From Hymenoscyphus infarciens (taxonomy: Eukaryota; Ascomycota; Leotiomycetes; Helotiales; Helotiaceae), in assembly GCA_001414345.1 (NCBI GenBank), contig LLCB01000100.1, forward strand, positions 1 to 64,000: 64,000 nucleotides of DNA, given 5' to 3'. Positions 45,016 through 56,832 of the stretch are shown piece by piece. The translations under genes and the position numbers were made by a program. Below the pieces are notes generated by a model. The model ran no database searches. It saw nothing but the letters and a program-made list of their open reading frames with translations, and was not told the origin of the DNA. Positions within the stretch are counted from its first letter, which is position 1. Each line of letters starts with the position of its first letter.

Positions 45016-45252
45016 TAAAAAAAATCTTCTTTTTAAGAGCTTAGTAGCTTTTAAAGCTCTTTTAGTAGACTTTTTAATACTAGAAGTAGTATTAGCTTTA
45101 CGCTATTCTAAAGACGATATATTAAGTAAAAAGAGGAATAAAAGAGTATTAAAGTAGTAGTAGAAGTAGTAGAAGTAGATATACTTATATTATAAACTAA
45201 ATTATATTAAAATAATAAGTTTTCTAATAAAGTTTTTAAATATAAAATAATA

Positions 45253-45395
45253 AGTAAATTATCATTGAATTTCTTTATCGTTATCTAATCTAGTAGGGTT
45301 TAATGAATAAGATAATGATTTAAAAATTTAGTCGCGTTAGAGCTAGAACGCAATGGCGTTATACTAAATCACGTGGGGTATAAGAATTGGAGCTA
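45253..45395. mobile_element. Fragment of the TA-site MITE family
   Basis: Matches the right 140 bp of the 43554 element: AAATTATCATTGAATTTC, GTAGGGTTTAATGAATAAG, TTAGTCGCGTTAG and ACTAAATCACGTGGGGTATA. The left half and the perfect terminus are missing. It marks the right edge of the RIP island. Confidence 0.6.
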
Positions 45396-45545
45396 ATAGA
45401 AGTTGAAAGCGGCGCATTTGTGCCTTGGAAACAAGGCTTGCTTCGCGGTATTTCACCTCCCGAGAATCTTCAAGTTTGCTCAAATGAATGTTATTGTTAT
45501 TAGTTACAGTATCAAAATCCAGAGAAAACGCCAATACCCAATTAT

Positions 45546-48500
45546 CTAAACCATCTGATCCGAATTTTTACCGCCTGTCGAAGTCTTCAACAACGACCTC
45601 GTTGTCGGCGCAGTACTCAGAGTGCCTCCATCCGCGACCTTCTCCTTCATCGAAAACTCCGAAGCACTTCTATCCGTTCCTTTCCTGCTCAGCGATCGAA
45701 TCGAAGATGGCCTCGAGCCCTTTGCCATACTGAAGAAGCCTTGTCTCAAGCTCAACTTCTTCCTCGTGTGCTCCTCGCTATCCTCCTCGCCTTGCTTGAA
45801 GAGGTGGAACCTCCTCTTGATTCCCTTCCAAGTCTCCATACCGAGCACGAAGACGAGAACTCCACCAACAGATACACCCCATTCCCAAGTAATACCAACG
45901 TGCTTGAAGACGGAGGTGTTGAGGCCGGGGATATATACAGCTGGGAAGACAGACAAGGCACCAATGACAACGGACCAGAAGAGGAATTGATTCTCCCAGA
46001 CATCTTTGAAGAATGGGAAACTACTCTCGGTTGCAGGGTCAAGCCTGAACATACTGCGACGGATGGACTTGAATTCAAATGCGGTGATGAGAATCTGCCA
46101 TGTCAATTCGGCAAATATGGCTGCTCGCGCACGGAAAACAGGACCACAGGAATCATTGAACTTTTTGTTGCAGTCTCCACCAAGATCACCACCGTTAGCG
46201 CCATAAACGATGATGACGAATGTCATGAGTGTTGTTGTTCCCATAAAAACACCATAGACGACCATGTCCACCATGACTTGGGGTGTGAAAACACCATATT
46301 TCATGTTCTGTGGAGGTCTGCGCATAATATCAGAGCTTGCCTTCTCTCTTCCTAGACCGAATGCTGGGAATGAACTGGTGAGCTAAGAATGGGGGTTAGT
46401 AAACGCTTTTTGATGGGGGTGGGACATATTTACCATATTGATCCACAAGATTTGAAGTGGGCTGAGTGGGAATACAGAGGTACCTGATCGATCCTGGAAC
46501 CCGAGGCCAGCGATCAGAAGGATAACCTCGCCAACGTTGGATGTGAGAAGATGGAGAACAAATTTTTGGATATTGTCAAACATTCTGCGACCCTCTCGGA
46601 TGGCTGCAACAATACTGTTGAATTTATCATCCGTTAGCACGATCTTTGCTGCACCTTTAGCAACATCAGATCCGGCCAGTCCCATAGCGATACCAACATC
46701 CGCAGAGCTCAGACTTGGTGCATCGTTAACACCATCGCCAGTCATGGCCATGAAGAGACCTCTTCGACGGAGAGCTTCAATCATGCGGGTCTTGGTATCG
46801 GGTGCACAACGGGCAATAACGAGAGGAAGTTCGGGCATTGCATCAATTTCAGCATCCGTCAATTTGTCAAAGTCGGTTGCTTTTTGGACGATGGAGTTTG
46901 CCACATCCGCTGGGAGAATGGACATGTTTCGAGGAATGATTCCAATTTCTTTGGCAATCGCTTCGGCTGTTGAAGGGTGATCTCCTGTCAACATGTGGAC
47001 TTTGATTCCAGCGTTGGAGCACTCAGCAATCGCATCCTTTGTTTCGTCTCGAGGCGGGTCATAGATTCCCACCAAGCCGATGAGGGTCAGATCTTGCTCG
47101 ACCTCCGTTCTCAACTCATTGCCGTCTCTTTTCTCTGTTGGAAAATCACCTTCCCATGTGCGAGATGCAACTGCCAGGACTCTTTGACCTTGAGATGCGA
47201 GTTCGTTCATTTGAAATAAAACATGCTCCTTGAGCTCGTCTGTGATGGGTTCGTTGTTTTCGCCAGTACCTAAGGAAGTGCAGAAGTCGAGAATACGCTC
47301 AACAGCACCCTTGGTAAAGACCATACTGCTTGCGTCGTTCGGCGATTTGTAAACCACAGACATTCGTTTGATGCTGCTGTCGAATGGGAACTCGGCAATT
47401 TGCTTCCATCCCGATGTTTCGAGTATCTTTTTACCGGAATCGAAACGATGAGCAAAGACCTGGAGAGCGATTTCGGTAGGTTCGCCAGTTGTCTGCCATT
47501 TCTTTTCTTGTTGTCCTTCGACTTGCTCTAGCTTTACAGTGGCCAAATTGCACAAAGCTGCTGGCTCTAGGAAAGCCTCCAACTCTGGGGTAATTGTGGC
47601 CTCCTGGTCTGCCTTGGCATACACGGAATGTTGAGGTTCGGTATGAGTCGCTCCTTTTTGAGCTGGAATAGCGAATTTCAATGCGGCTGCACTTCGCTGG
47701 TGATCGTAATCGAGGTTTTCTTCCGATCGTTGCGATACCTGCTGAGTAGGGGCGACCCCTCTCGTAACATCTCCCTGTGTGGGATCGTTTGGATCCATCG
47801 AGTTGTTGACGGTGTAAATGCCAATTTTTGGCAGCCATAATTTCTTGACAATCATGGCACCTTGAGTGAGAGTTCCAGTTTTATCCGAGCAGATGTTGGT
47901 TATTCCACCTAGAGCCTCAAGGGCAGACAAATCTCTGACGACTACATTGGCCTTTCTCATAACTGTCATTCCAACAACCATGGTGATAGTCAAGACACTG
48001 CGACAAGTTAGTACTTGTTGAAATAATAGCTGGGGATCTACTCGGTACTTACGCGATCAAAGACTCCGGGATGATTGCGATGCCTGTCGAAATGGCATAA
48101 ATCGCTACCTCGTCCGTCACATTAAATTTGTTGACTCCAAACACAATGATAGCAAGGAAGATGGCACATCCAAAGAGGATATATGCCAACTTCGAAAGCT
48201 TTCGTTGCAAAGGTGTTCCCACAGTGAGGCCCAAGAACTTGCCGACAGCATCATAAACACGTCTGAAAAGTCCTTTGACAGGTTGACTCTTTCCATATTT
48301 CTTGTAGTTCATGCTCCTTCCCTCTTTTCTGTGCTTCTTCGTTGTGCTTGATGCGATCTTTCCCACTTCGGTTTCCATCCCGGTATATGTTACGATTCCA
48401 CGACCACGTCCTTTGGTTACTGTTGTTGTAGAGTATGCCATATTGAAGCGATCGCCGATACCTACTTCTCCTGCTTCCGTGGCGAGTTTTCCATCTGAGC

Positions 48501-49253
48501 CTGGGACTTGGATGTTGTTTGCGATGGTTTTCTCGACGGGGTCGGACTCGCCGGTTAGTGATTTCTCATCACAATTAAGATTCATGGCTTCGAAGAGTCG
48601 GAGGTCGGCTGGGACTGTGTCGCCTGTTTTCAGGATAACGATGTCTCCTGGGACTACTTCTGAACTGTTTTTGAATGTTAGAAATTGGTGCTTTTGAAAG
48701 GGAGGTGAGAATGTTGTACCTGGGGATTGTGTCGATTTGACCATCTCTCAGAACCGCCGCACTGGGCGAGGAAAGAGCTCGTAGAGAATCCATTTTCTTC
48801 TCAGCCTTAAATTCCTGAAAGAACCCAATGCTGACATTGAGTACAATGACAGCAACCAGAACGGCTCCTTCAATGAAGTCTCCGACTCCAAAACTTAGGG
48901 CCATGGCGAAGACCAATACCTATCTATCATTAGTTTTGCTTTGCGTGGTGGGGATAATAGTCGGTTCTTCCTTCTCCTAGTACAGGAAAAGAAGAACTGG
49001 CTATCAATCGATGGGAGAGGAAACTTACGAGGATCATGGCATTACTGCATTGTTTCAGTAGAATACTGTACCATGGTGTACCACCTCCACCTTCCAACTC
49101 ATTCTTTGGGTTTCCCCTTTGTAGTTCTTGGACTTTTCGTGCGGAGAGCCCGGTTTCGGTGCTGGTTCCTAGTTGGGTGGCTACTTCTTCGATTGAGAGG
49201 AGAAAGGGGTGGCGGTCGGTTCGTGCCGTTGTTGGCGCCTTTTTGGGTGCCAT
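45546..49253 (-). CDS. ena1: ENA-type P-type Na+/K+ efflux ATPase
   Basis: Five exons are inferred: 49253-49029, 48919-48720, 48664-48053, 47997-46434 and 46382-45546, giving 1145 aa, in the range of fungal ENA pumps. Motifs in order: N-terminal cation-ATPase segment (HPFLLSIEEVATQLGTS), actuator TGES (179-182), SDKTGTLT with the phosphorylated Asp near residue 384, a nucleotide-binding domain (FTKGAVERIL), MTGDGVNDAPSL near 765, WINMLTSSFPAFGLG across the last intron, and four C-terminal membrane segments. The PESLIAVLTITM membrane segment 4 is typical of the IID (ENA) class rather than Ca2+ pumps. It exports Na+ (and K+) across the plasma membrane under salt or alkaline stress. A Ser/Arg-rich cytosolic tail (about 90 aa, RPSSIRSLSRK) may be a kinase target. 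All introns are 51-109 bp with GT-AG ends. The last exon lies only 150 bp from the RIP island. Confidence 0.93.
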
Positions 49254-52130
49254 TTCGTGTTTTGCTGTCTTGTTTGTTGTTGATTGATTGATTGGTGAAT
49301 TTGTTGATTTGTTCTTCGTGGTGTTGGTGTACAAATTACTTGTATTTCAAAGATGTTCTATTCCTAGTCGAGGGAATAGTAGGGAATTTGTGTGTCAATG
49401 TGTGGGTCATAAGTGACTTGTTGTCTATTGTCCTTTTTTTTGGACATACCAGAAAGAGGGGAGGGGGGATACTATATACACTTGACGAATTCACGGAAAA
49501 GACGGCGCGAGAATTAGTGAAAACCACCTTCTCGACGAGATAACGCCAGTTGACAGTCTACCCCTCCAAAACCAAGATATCGCCAAGTGGTCGTTCTTAT
49601 AGTTGTGAGGGTTAGGTGGGGTTTTGACGAATAGGACAATGAAGTGACCACAAGCGTAAGCCTTGGCTTTACTAGCCAAGCCGTCTTTTTCCGCTGCGCC
49701 GCCGAGGCGTTCCGCTCCCAAGCACGGAGGAAGAATTGGCGTAGTGGCGTGAGTGGGGACATTTTGAATCTATTGACCAATTGAACGACTCTACGGAGTC
49801 TTCTTTCGCGCTTCTTTACGTCATGTGATCTTGGATGCCTTGGCGGGATATGGTGGGGTTTCTTGGCTGGGCTAGGGAGCTCGGCTGGAGGGGCATGACG
49901 ATGGGTGGTGTGTGAATTACGAGAGTGGTGGTGTGGAGTGGGATGGGGATGGTGTATTCCCCGTATGACATGATTTTACAGTTTCTAGGGTCTTGAGGGG
50001 TGGGTGAAAATTTTGGAGCTGGAGGATTGGCTTGGTTCATCTTGGCGGTTGGGGATTTCTCCCTTGGGGGACGGAGATATTTCTTGGGGTATGTCGTTAT
50101 TTCGTTCGGGAAAGGGTTTATGAGATAAGGGCTGTTTCGATCTTGTTCGAAAAGGTTGGGTAATTTGATAAGAGCTGTTGTTATTGTTCCCAAGGGTCTC
50201 GACTAATTGAATGCAAGTTCTAGAATGTTTGCTTGAGGCTGAGAAGCTATATTTTAAGCTTCCAAGTCGTTAAAGTTAGGCAGTGCCACCAACGCAGTAG
50301 TATCGGCTGTGCACGAATTAATATGTTACTACTTTGGCGCTTGGGAAGCCGATGATTAGGGTCGATGACGATGTAATTTCTCCGCATTTCTTAGGAGTCG
50401 GTAGATGATTTGTAAATATTTACTTGGGAGTGTGTATTTGAAGGCTGGGGGTGTTCCAAGGCACTTTAGAGGTTGCACCTCGCTGATGTTGATGTGTGTT
50501 GCGTATGGAAATTGTGCTAACATTAAAATATGTCCCTCAACAAAATTACCAAATGCCGGGAGAGTCATCCTCTCACCATTTTCTGAACAGTATCATGGAA
50601 AGAATTCAAAAACTGTTACTCGACTTACCACTCATGGAACTCCTTAACACCCCATGGGTAAAAGTCATAAAAATCTGCATACATGTATATTATCGACAAC
50701 GAAACTTCTTTCGATAGCAAATCTTCTTATTTAATTGAGAAATCGTGAGTTCCTTATCTTGGGAGCTGGTGAGGTCCAATCGATGTTTCTAGACTCCGAC
50801 ACCTTGAATCCTCCTCCCCAAAAATGGCTCTAGGGGCAGAAAATGTAACGATAATAGTAAAGCAGAACAGGCTGTTTGTAGTGGCTATTTACAATGGCTT
50901 TCTGTGACCTTATAGTACTGGACTGAACCCATTCAACGTTGGTATACTTTGGAAATTTTTAATGTACAGAGCGAGAACTGCCAATTCTCTCTCCCTTATC
51001 AATCTCGACAACAAACGAAATTTCGAGCAACCCAGATAGTTGTCAGCTCCAGTTCCATAGTAACCACTTCCTAGACAACTATCGACTCGTAATCTGGGTG
51101 TATTCAGATGCTACTAAAGACTTTCTAAGTACTTCTAGGAACCTTCCCATATCTCCAAACACCTCTGTGACGTGATTTACTCAACCTTTTACTTCGAAGC
51201 TCGTTTCGGTACTTCTCTATCTACTTCAATAGGGCTCTCTGGTCTCCATTCAACTTCTCAAGTTAAATTTCTCCAATTATCTCTCTTGATCCAAGCTGTT
51301 GGGGTCTTTTATATGCCTAAGTACACCTTAGCTAACCACCGGAAGTCTGACTATAGGCCTCTCACAATTCTTTGGGCTGGGCTCAATATTCCACTCACAA
51401 ATCTCAAGAGTATAAAATAGAGACAACTTGCCCACTTCAAGATAACGCAGCTATCAGAAACAAGATGTTTAATCCAAAATCATTGGCAGGAAGCGCGCTT
51501 GGCGTGGGAAGTAACTTGGTCAAGTAACAACTTACTTCATCATCCTCCCTCCAGGTTTTTATTTCCACGGAAGCATCCTCAAGCACAATCGTACCCTTTG
51601 CTTTCGACAATAACTAACTTTTCGACAGCAAGTTCCCCCGATCACCAACTCCACCATCTAACCAACATCTCTTTTCATATCTCTTTTCATAGAAAGACTA
51701 GTATCTCCACTAGTAGAAAAATCTATGAAAGTGCCCCCTTCCTTTCCGTGCTCTCTTGGTAATCGCACACATGGCGTCCCATACCAGTCGATTATGAGGG
51801 CACCTTGTATTCATAGACGACGGAACGGGATAATGGTTAAAAAGAAGGTTGTCCTACTCTGCGAACGAAAAATAATCTTGGGGCCACGTTGAAGACTTTG
51901 AAACCAATAAATGAAATGCTCCTCCCGAATTCCAATTGAATACACACAAACGCAGACCTTTTTCGAAGTGTGCGCTCCAACCATCCCGGGGAAAATTGAG
52001 AGTTAAGATTTGACTTGAGGGAGGGATACACAGTTCGATCAAAGAATCAATATATTCCCTCTTCTACAGTTGTAGTACAGTGAGTTGCGAGTTAAGCTTC
52101 CCTTTTACCGATTGTTTATAAACTATGCGT
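49254..52130. other. Intergenic, upstream of ena1
   Basis: 2.9 kb of normal composition. Open frames at 49514-49780 and 49816-50193 on the - strand show no recognisable domain, no paralogue and no clear start context; I do not call them. Near 51689-51735 is a hairpin-like segment (TTTTCATAGAAAG, ACTAGT twice, CTATGAAAG). The region could hold distant salt-response elements of ena1, but I see no decisive motif. Confidence 0.4.
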
Positions 52131-52454
52131 TTTTAGAATTTAATTTTTATATATAAAGACTCTTTCTCTCTTTACTAAATAATAACGTATATTATTATAT
52201 CCTTAAGAAAAGCTAATAAGAGCTTAATACCCCCTTTCTTACTCTATAAACTTTTTAGGAAGAAAACAGCTACTTAGATATATATTTAATTTTTTTTAAG
52301 GTCTTAGCAGAGACTACTTAACTTTATAAGAGTATAAAAAAAAGGAGGTTTTCTAAGAATTAAGTATTCTTAAGTTTATTCTTAGGATACTTACTTAGAT
52401 ATAGTAATAAATAGAGAGGAGGTAGAAGAAGAGATAGCAGTTCTTTCTAGCTAG
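52131..52454. other. AT-rich RIP-like margin
   Basis: AT-rich with many TAA/TAG triplets and few CpA, like the other RIP blocks. No coding trace recognised. It ends at the TIR element. Confidence 0.5.
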
Positions 52455-52768
52455 GTACGGCATCCTGAATACACTAAAAAGTCGGATTGACTAAATCGTA
52501 AATAGGAAATCGTAAATCGTAAAACATTACTTTCTATAAGTATAAAAGTAAATAATTTTAAATTTAACTTCCGTCTCTCTCCTTCCCCCTCTCTAAATTT
52601 AGGTTAGATAGTCTTAACTATAGTAACTAGCTAATTAGAGAATAGGAAGGGATAATAAAACATGTAGCACGTATATAGTAGTGATATTGCCCTCTTACTA
52701 TTGTCCCCTCGCTACCGTCTCCTTACTATTATCTCGTATTCTTCCTATTATTTCTAGATAAATAAGAA

Positions 52769-52802
52769 AGAGAGAGAGAGAGAGAGAGGGGGGGGGGGGG
52801 GG
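52769..52802. repeat. AG microsatellite joined to a 15-G run
   Basis: About ten AG units pass directly into 15 consecutive G. Lies inside the short TIR element. Confidence 0.8.
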
Positions 52803-52871
52803 ATTGTTTACTACTTTTACTAAACTCCCCTTACCTACGCTAGGAAAAACTTTCTACCAAATGTTTGCTCG

Positions 52872-52952
52872 CCCCCTCTCCCTCTCCCCCTCTCTCCCTC
52901 TCTCCCTCTCTCCCTCTCTCCCTCTCTCCCTCTCTCCCTCTCTCCCTCTCTT
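52872..52952. repeat. CTCCCTCT tandem array
   Basis: About ten near-perfect copies of an 8-bp unit. The CT-rich sequence at 1-36 is the counterpart in the truncated copy. Confidence 0.8.
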
Positions 52953-53057
52953 CTATACTTTTATATTTATATAATATACTAAAGAAGGAAAGAGTAGTAA
53001 GAGAGAGAGACTAAGAAGTAGCAAATATAATTATTAAGTTCCACTTTAGCTCGACTT

Positions 53058-53250
53058 TATAATTTACAATTTATAATTTACAATTTATAATTTACAATTT
53101 ATAATTTACAATTTATAATTTACAATTTATAATTTACAATTTATAATTTACAATTTATAATTTACAATTTATAATTTACAATTTATAATTTACAATTTAT
53201 AATTTACAATTTATAATTTACAATTTATAATTTACAATTTATAATTTACG
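53058..53250. repeat. 14-bp subterminal array (TTACAATTTATAAT)
   Basis: About 13-14 nearly perfect units, built from two 7-bp halves (TTTACAA and TTTATAA). Corresponding but more varied heptamers (TTTACGA) lie at 180-240, 300-360 and 7080-7130. They sit just inside the element end, where transposase-binding repeats usually are. Confidence 0.8.
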
Positions 53251-53314
53251 ATTTACGATTTGCAATTTACGATTTAGTCGATTCCGACCTTTTGGTGTAT
53301 CCAGGACGCCCTAC

Positions 53315-56300
53315 TAGGTCTTATATCTTAAAAAGTACCTTAATTTTCCATTTTCTAAACTAAACAAGGAAAAGAAATTAAAATCTAAAAAAATACAGTT
53401 TATAAAAGATCGTTAAAAGAGAAGCTTAACTTGTAACTCACTGTAAATCCTTAAAATGTTCGAGGAAGATAAGAAAAAGAAAGAAAATCTACACTCTACC
53501 CCAACTTTCAAAGGAGTAAAACTAAAGAGCGACGCTGATTATCACAATACCAGTAGAGTATTCCTAAAGTTCAATAACAAAGCGATAACCCAGGAATATA
53601 ACCGAAAAAAAAGTCAACCAGATTAGCTCCAGAATCACAATCCCTTTACACTTCAAAACATGCCTTTTCTTTGGAATGAATCGCAATTCGCATAGTAACA
53701 CGCTGCGATAATCCGCCGTCGTTTTACAGAGCTGTTGAGGTGGGGAATTCGAAGTGCAGAAATCTCAATGCTTTTAGACTATAGATGATAAGTCCACGGG
53801 TAATTCATCCGAAATTTTTCACTTTAGACGACTTCTTGTGATCCTTTCCTAGGTTGTGAGTGGAATGTAGAAACATTTTGCTTTCTCCTTTGAAAAATAA
53901 AAGTATAATACATTTTGAAGAGAAAAAAATAACTAAGTAACTCTTAAAATTAGAATGTACTCATTAACTATAAGGACAAACAAAAAATACAAACGCTTAC
54001 ACGTGTGTAAGTGTACCACTAGAATTAAAAGATTAGCCTACTATGCAGTATAGATTTCAAAGGAGGGGAAGCGAATTGATTGACTACTAAGTAACCATTT
54101 TCATAACAGATTTAGCTAATAAAGAGTTATTTTAAGACACAATTAATTAGGTAAGAAGAAAAAAAAAAAACTATATCACTAATTTAATTCCTAGAAATTT
54201 CATTTTACTAAAAGCCCACTCTTTCTTCAAGATATTCTTATAAGATGTAAGTATCATTAAGTAACCTATCGAGAATAACTCTTACTTTTATAAAAATAAA
54301 ATCGCAACTATTATATTTTATCTAATTTTAAGGTTTTTAATAGTATTTAAAAGCCTCTCTCTCTCCACACAGCTAGATAACCAAACTTTGAGGAAGTGGA
54401 GTCAGGTCAAGGTAAGATAAGACATAAGAGTCCAAGACAACAGAATAAGGTGAGTTACTTATGTCCCAAAGGTATAAAAACTTAAAGAGCTAGAGTAGAA
54501 TACAATCACTCACCTCGTAGTGAAGAATCCCAACACCAACCAATAAAAAGCCACACAAAGTCCCCAAAGATCAAGTACGTAAGATAAAAAAAGTTATCTC
54601 ATCTTCTAAACCAAAAAAGTCTCAAATGATCCAATCCCAACGCCTTCTCTTCAGCAACTCCAAGGACCTTGGAATCATTCATCCGCCTTGCTCTAAACAA
54701 AAAGAAACAATTCCCTCTCCAAAAAAAAAGACGTATACGTAAACACCATCTCTACCCTCAAGCTATCAACTCTCACAAAGATCACCTACACAAAACCCTC
54801 TTAAAAAATTAAAAACCATTTGCCGTCCCCACCTACGTAAACCCCCTCTACTTAGTCTCCACAAACATCATGAACCATTAATTAGCCACGAAAGTCTTAG
54901 CCACAACTCACACACAACTCCACTTCCCGTCCATCTCAATCTCCATCTCCGTCACGATCACATCTCATAAATTCTCGACGGCTTTCACCGGACGGGCTCC
55001 GAGTCGGACTCTTGTCCGCGCGCCACAAGTCTGGAGAAGGCGAAAAAGCAAAAAGTCAAAGAAAGACGGGAGGGGAGAGGCTAATAGGCTTTCTTCTGGA
55101 AGGATATGTTTCAACTATTGAAAACCCACGAAAACGAAGAGTGAGACAAAACCACCACTAATAAAAAAAGATTAGGGGTCCAATTCCAACAAGGGATAAC
55201 CCAACCCTCATCATAAAAAAGCCCGACTCAAAATATCCAAAAGAAGGAAAAGAGAGACAAAGTGATCGATCGACTAGGCTAGTAAGGCTACTTCTTAGGA
55301 AGGGGAAAAACCGAAGGTGCGTTGTCAGATGAGACAGACATGGGAAGGGGATCCATATCCGTATCCATCTCCATCTCCCCGTCCATAGAACGAAACCACC
55401 CGTGACCCGTCCCGTCACCCAAAAGTCTATCTAAATGAGATCTCCCGTCTCCCCGTCCGGTGGAGCGAGAAAACCAAATTCCAATTGTAGATCACTGTAA
55501 TCACAACATGAAACTCTAAGCGTGATGAAAAAAAGGGTTTGAAACCCCACTCCGAGATATTGAAAGTTCGGAATCAGAATTGGCTATCCTTATGATTAAA
55601 CAAATATTCGCTGGATTGCTCGTATCGTCCCGCTCGTTTGGTGGAGGTCAACCCCTGAGTGATATCGATTAAAGACCACGTGCAAGACATGTGGGGGCTT
55701 GAACAAAGACATGCAGCGCCCAAAAAAAAGTACAGAAAAAAGATATAAGCTCTTTTCCAATCGTTTTAGATACGACGAATACGAAAGACAACAACAACCA
55801 AAGCCAAAACCAAACTCGCGGAAGAGAAAAAGGCAAAAACAATAAAGACTAAAACCGTTGAAAGTCCATCGCCTGGAACAGAAATCCCGGATTATCAGAT
55901 CGACGATGCAAATGGCCCCAACCAATCGCCGTCCCCCCAATTGCGCGCCAAAAGGGCAGGGGGAAACCTAAAATCGTTCGAGAGAGAAAAAAGTAATAGG
56001 AAGTGGAGTGGGCACGGCTTGTCTACCAGGTGAATCCCAGCACCATTCAACGAACCCAAGCATTGGGCAACGCTGGGTCCGGGGCTTTGCGGACCGTGCC
56101 TCTTGCGTGTGTGTTGGTGGGTGTTGATTGTTGAAATGGTACTGTTGAAAAAAGCAAAATGGAAATGACCTCGTGCTCCGTCTTCCCCTCGGCAATGTAC
56201 CCCGTAATTCCTATCATTTTCTCAACTTCCAGACCCTTCCCCCAAAATCCTCCCAGCGTTTCCCTTACGAGAACATAAATATCTCTCTTTCCGGGGAACG

Positions 56301-56736
56301 AAAAGATGCAAGGAGTTGGGTTGTTGTTGGATCTTCCGTGAATCTTTTGTTTCGAGGTTCAGGTTTATTTTTGGGGGTCCAAGACATCGGGAGAGGAAAA
56401 ATGACGAATGGTGGCTGCGAGCTCGAACATCATGCTCGCAACCCCGGGGTGTTTGAAGTATTTGGGGGTATCTTTTTCAAGAAAGATGGCGTCGTTCCGC
56501 ATGTTACCAGAAGAAGGATAGTCTCGGAATCCAGAGATCGAGATCTTGGTAAACAACATGCTGCTGACCAAAGAGTGAATAACCCGTAAATCCGTCTAAA
56601 TGGAAATATCATCCCGGTGGAGCTCCCACTTTGGAGGATCGCTACGATCGCCAACATAACATAAGTATTAAAGAGGAGGTGTATAGCGCAACGAGAAGTC
56701 TTCCGATGGAAAGAAAGAGTGGCGGGGGCCGCTAAG
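53315..56736. other. Gene-poor region, normal to AT-rich
   Basis: No supported coding sequence. Open frames at 55158-55418 and 55596-55940 on the - strand have no domain features. Composition rises from AT-rich to balanced along the segment. Confidence 0.4.
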
Positions 56737-56832
56737 TACTTAGTCCCAGGCGTAACAGTCCATAACGGGGCCTCCTAAATAAACCCTGCTTTGCTGGGTC
56801 CCGCTATGGACTGATTCGCCTGGGACGAAGTA
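56737..56832. mobile_element. Palindromic mini-MITE (copy 1)
   Basis: 96 bp. Left arm TACTTAGTCCCAGGCG and right arm CGCCTGGGACGAAGTA are inverted repeats of each other (one mismatch). The arms continue inward (AACAGTCCATA against TATGGACTGATT), and the loop contains GGGGCCTCC and CCCTGCTTTGCTGGGTC. The whole element can fold into one hairpin. A second copy in inverted orientation is at 63073-63172. Confidence 0.75.

Larger units (their letters stand above)
33111..45250. mobile_element. RIP island of nested LTR retroelements
   Basis: About 12 kb in which CpA/TpG is nearly missing and all frames are full of TAA/TAG. It contains one recognisable Ty3/Gypsy body (about 37050-42350), a long direct repeat on both sides of it, and several LTR fragments in both orientations. 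33900-35340 shows no recognisable frame; 34000-34450 is a pyrimidine-rich stretch. No cellular gene is left inside. Confidence 0.8.
52455..53314. mobile_element. Short non-autonomous TIR element (complete)
   Basis: 860 bp. The left end reads GTACGGCATCCTGAATACAC, then TAAAAAGTCGG and GACTAAATCGTAAAT. The right end is the reverse complement with a few transitions (GATTTAGTCGATTCCGACC, then GTGTATCCAGGACGCCCTAC). TAG lies on both flanks (52452-52454 and 53315-53317), a possible 3-bp target duplication. No ORF. The interior holds an AG repeat, a G run, a CTCCCTCT array and a long TTACAATTTATAAT array. The ends match the large element at 280-7165, the likely source of its transposase, and the fragment at 1-279. 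Confidence 0.75.

Noticed and set aside
45741..46355. 204-codon + strand frame
   Set aside because: Lies antisense to the last exon of the ENA ATPase, which has clear motifs and splice sites.
49514..50193. Two small - strand frames upstream of ena1
   Set aside because: Basic N-terminus of one could suggest a mitochondrial protein, but no family match, no splice partner and weak start context.
53058..53250. Possible CRISPR-like array
   Set aside because: Units of 14 bp follow each other without spacers, so it is a simple tandem array in a eukaryotic transposon.
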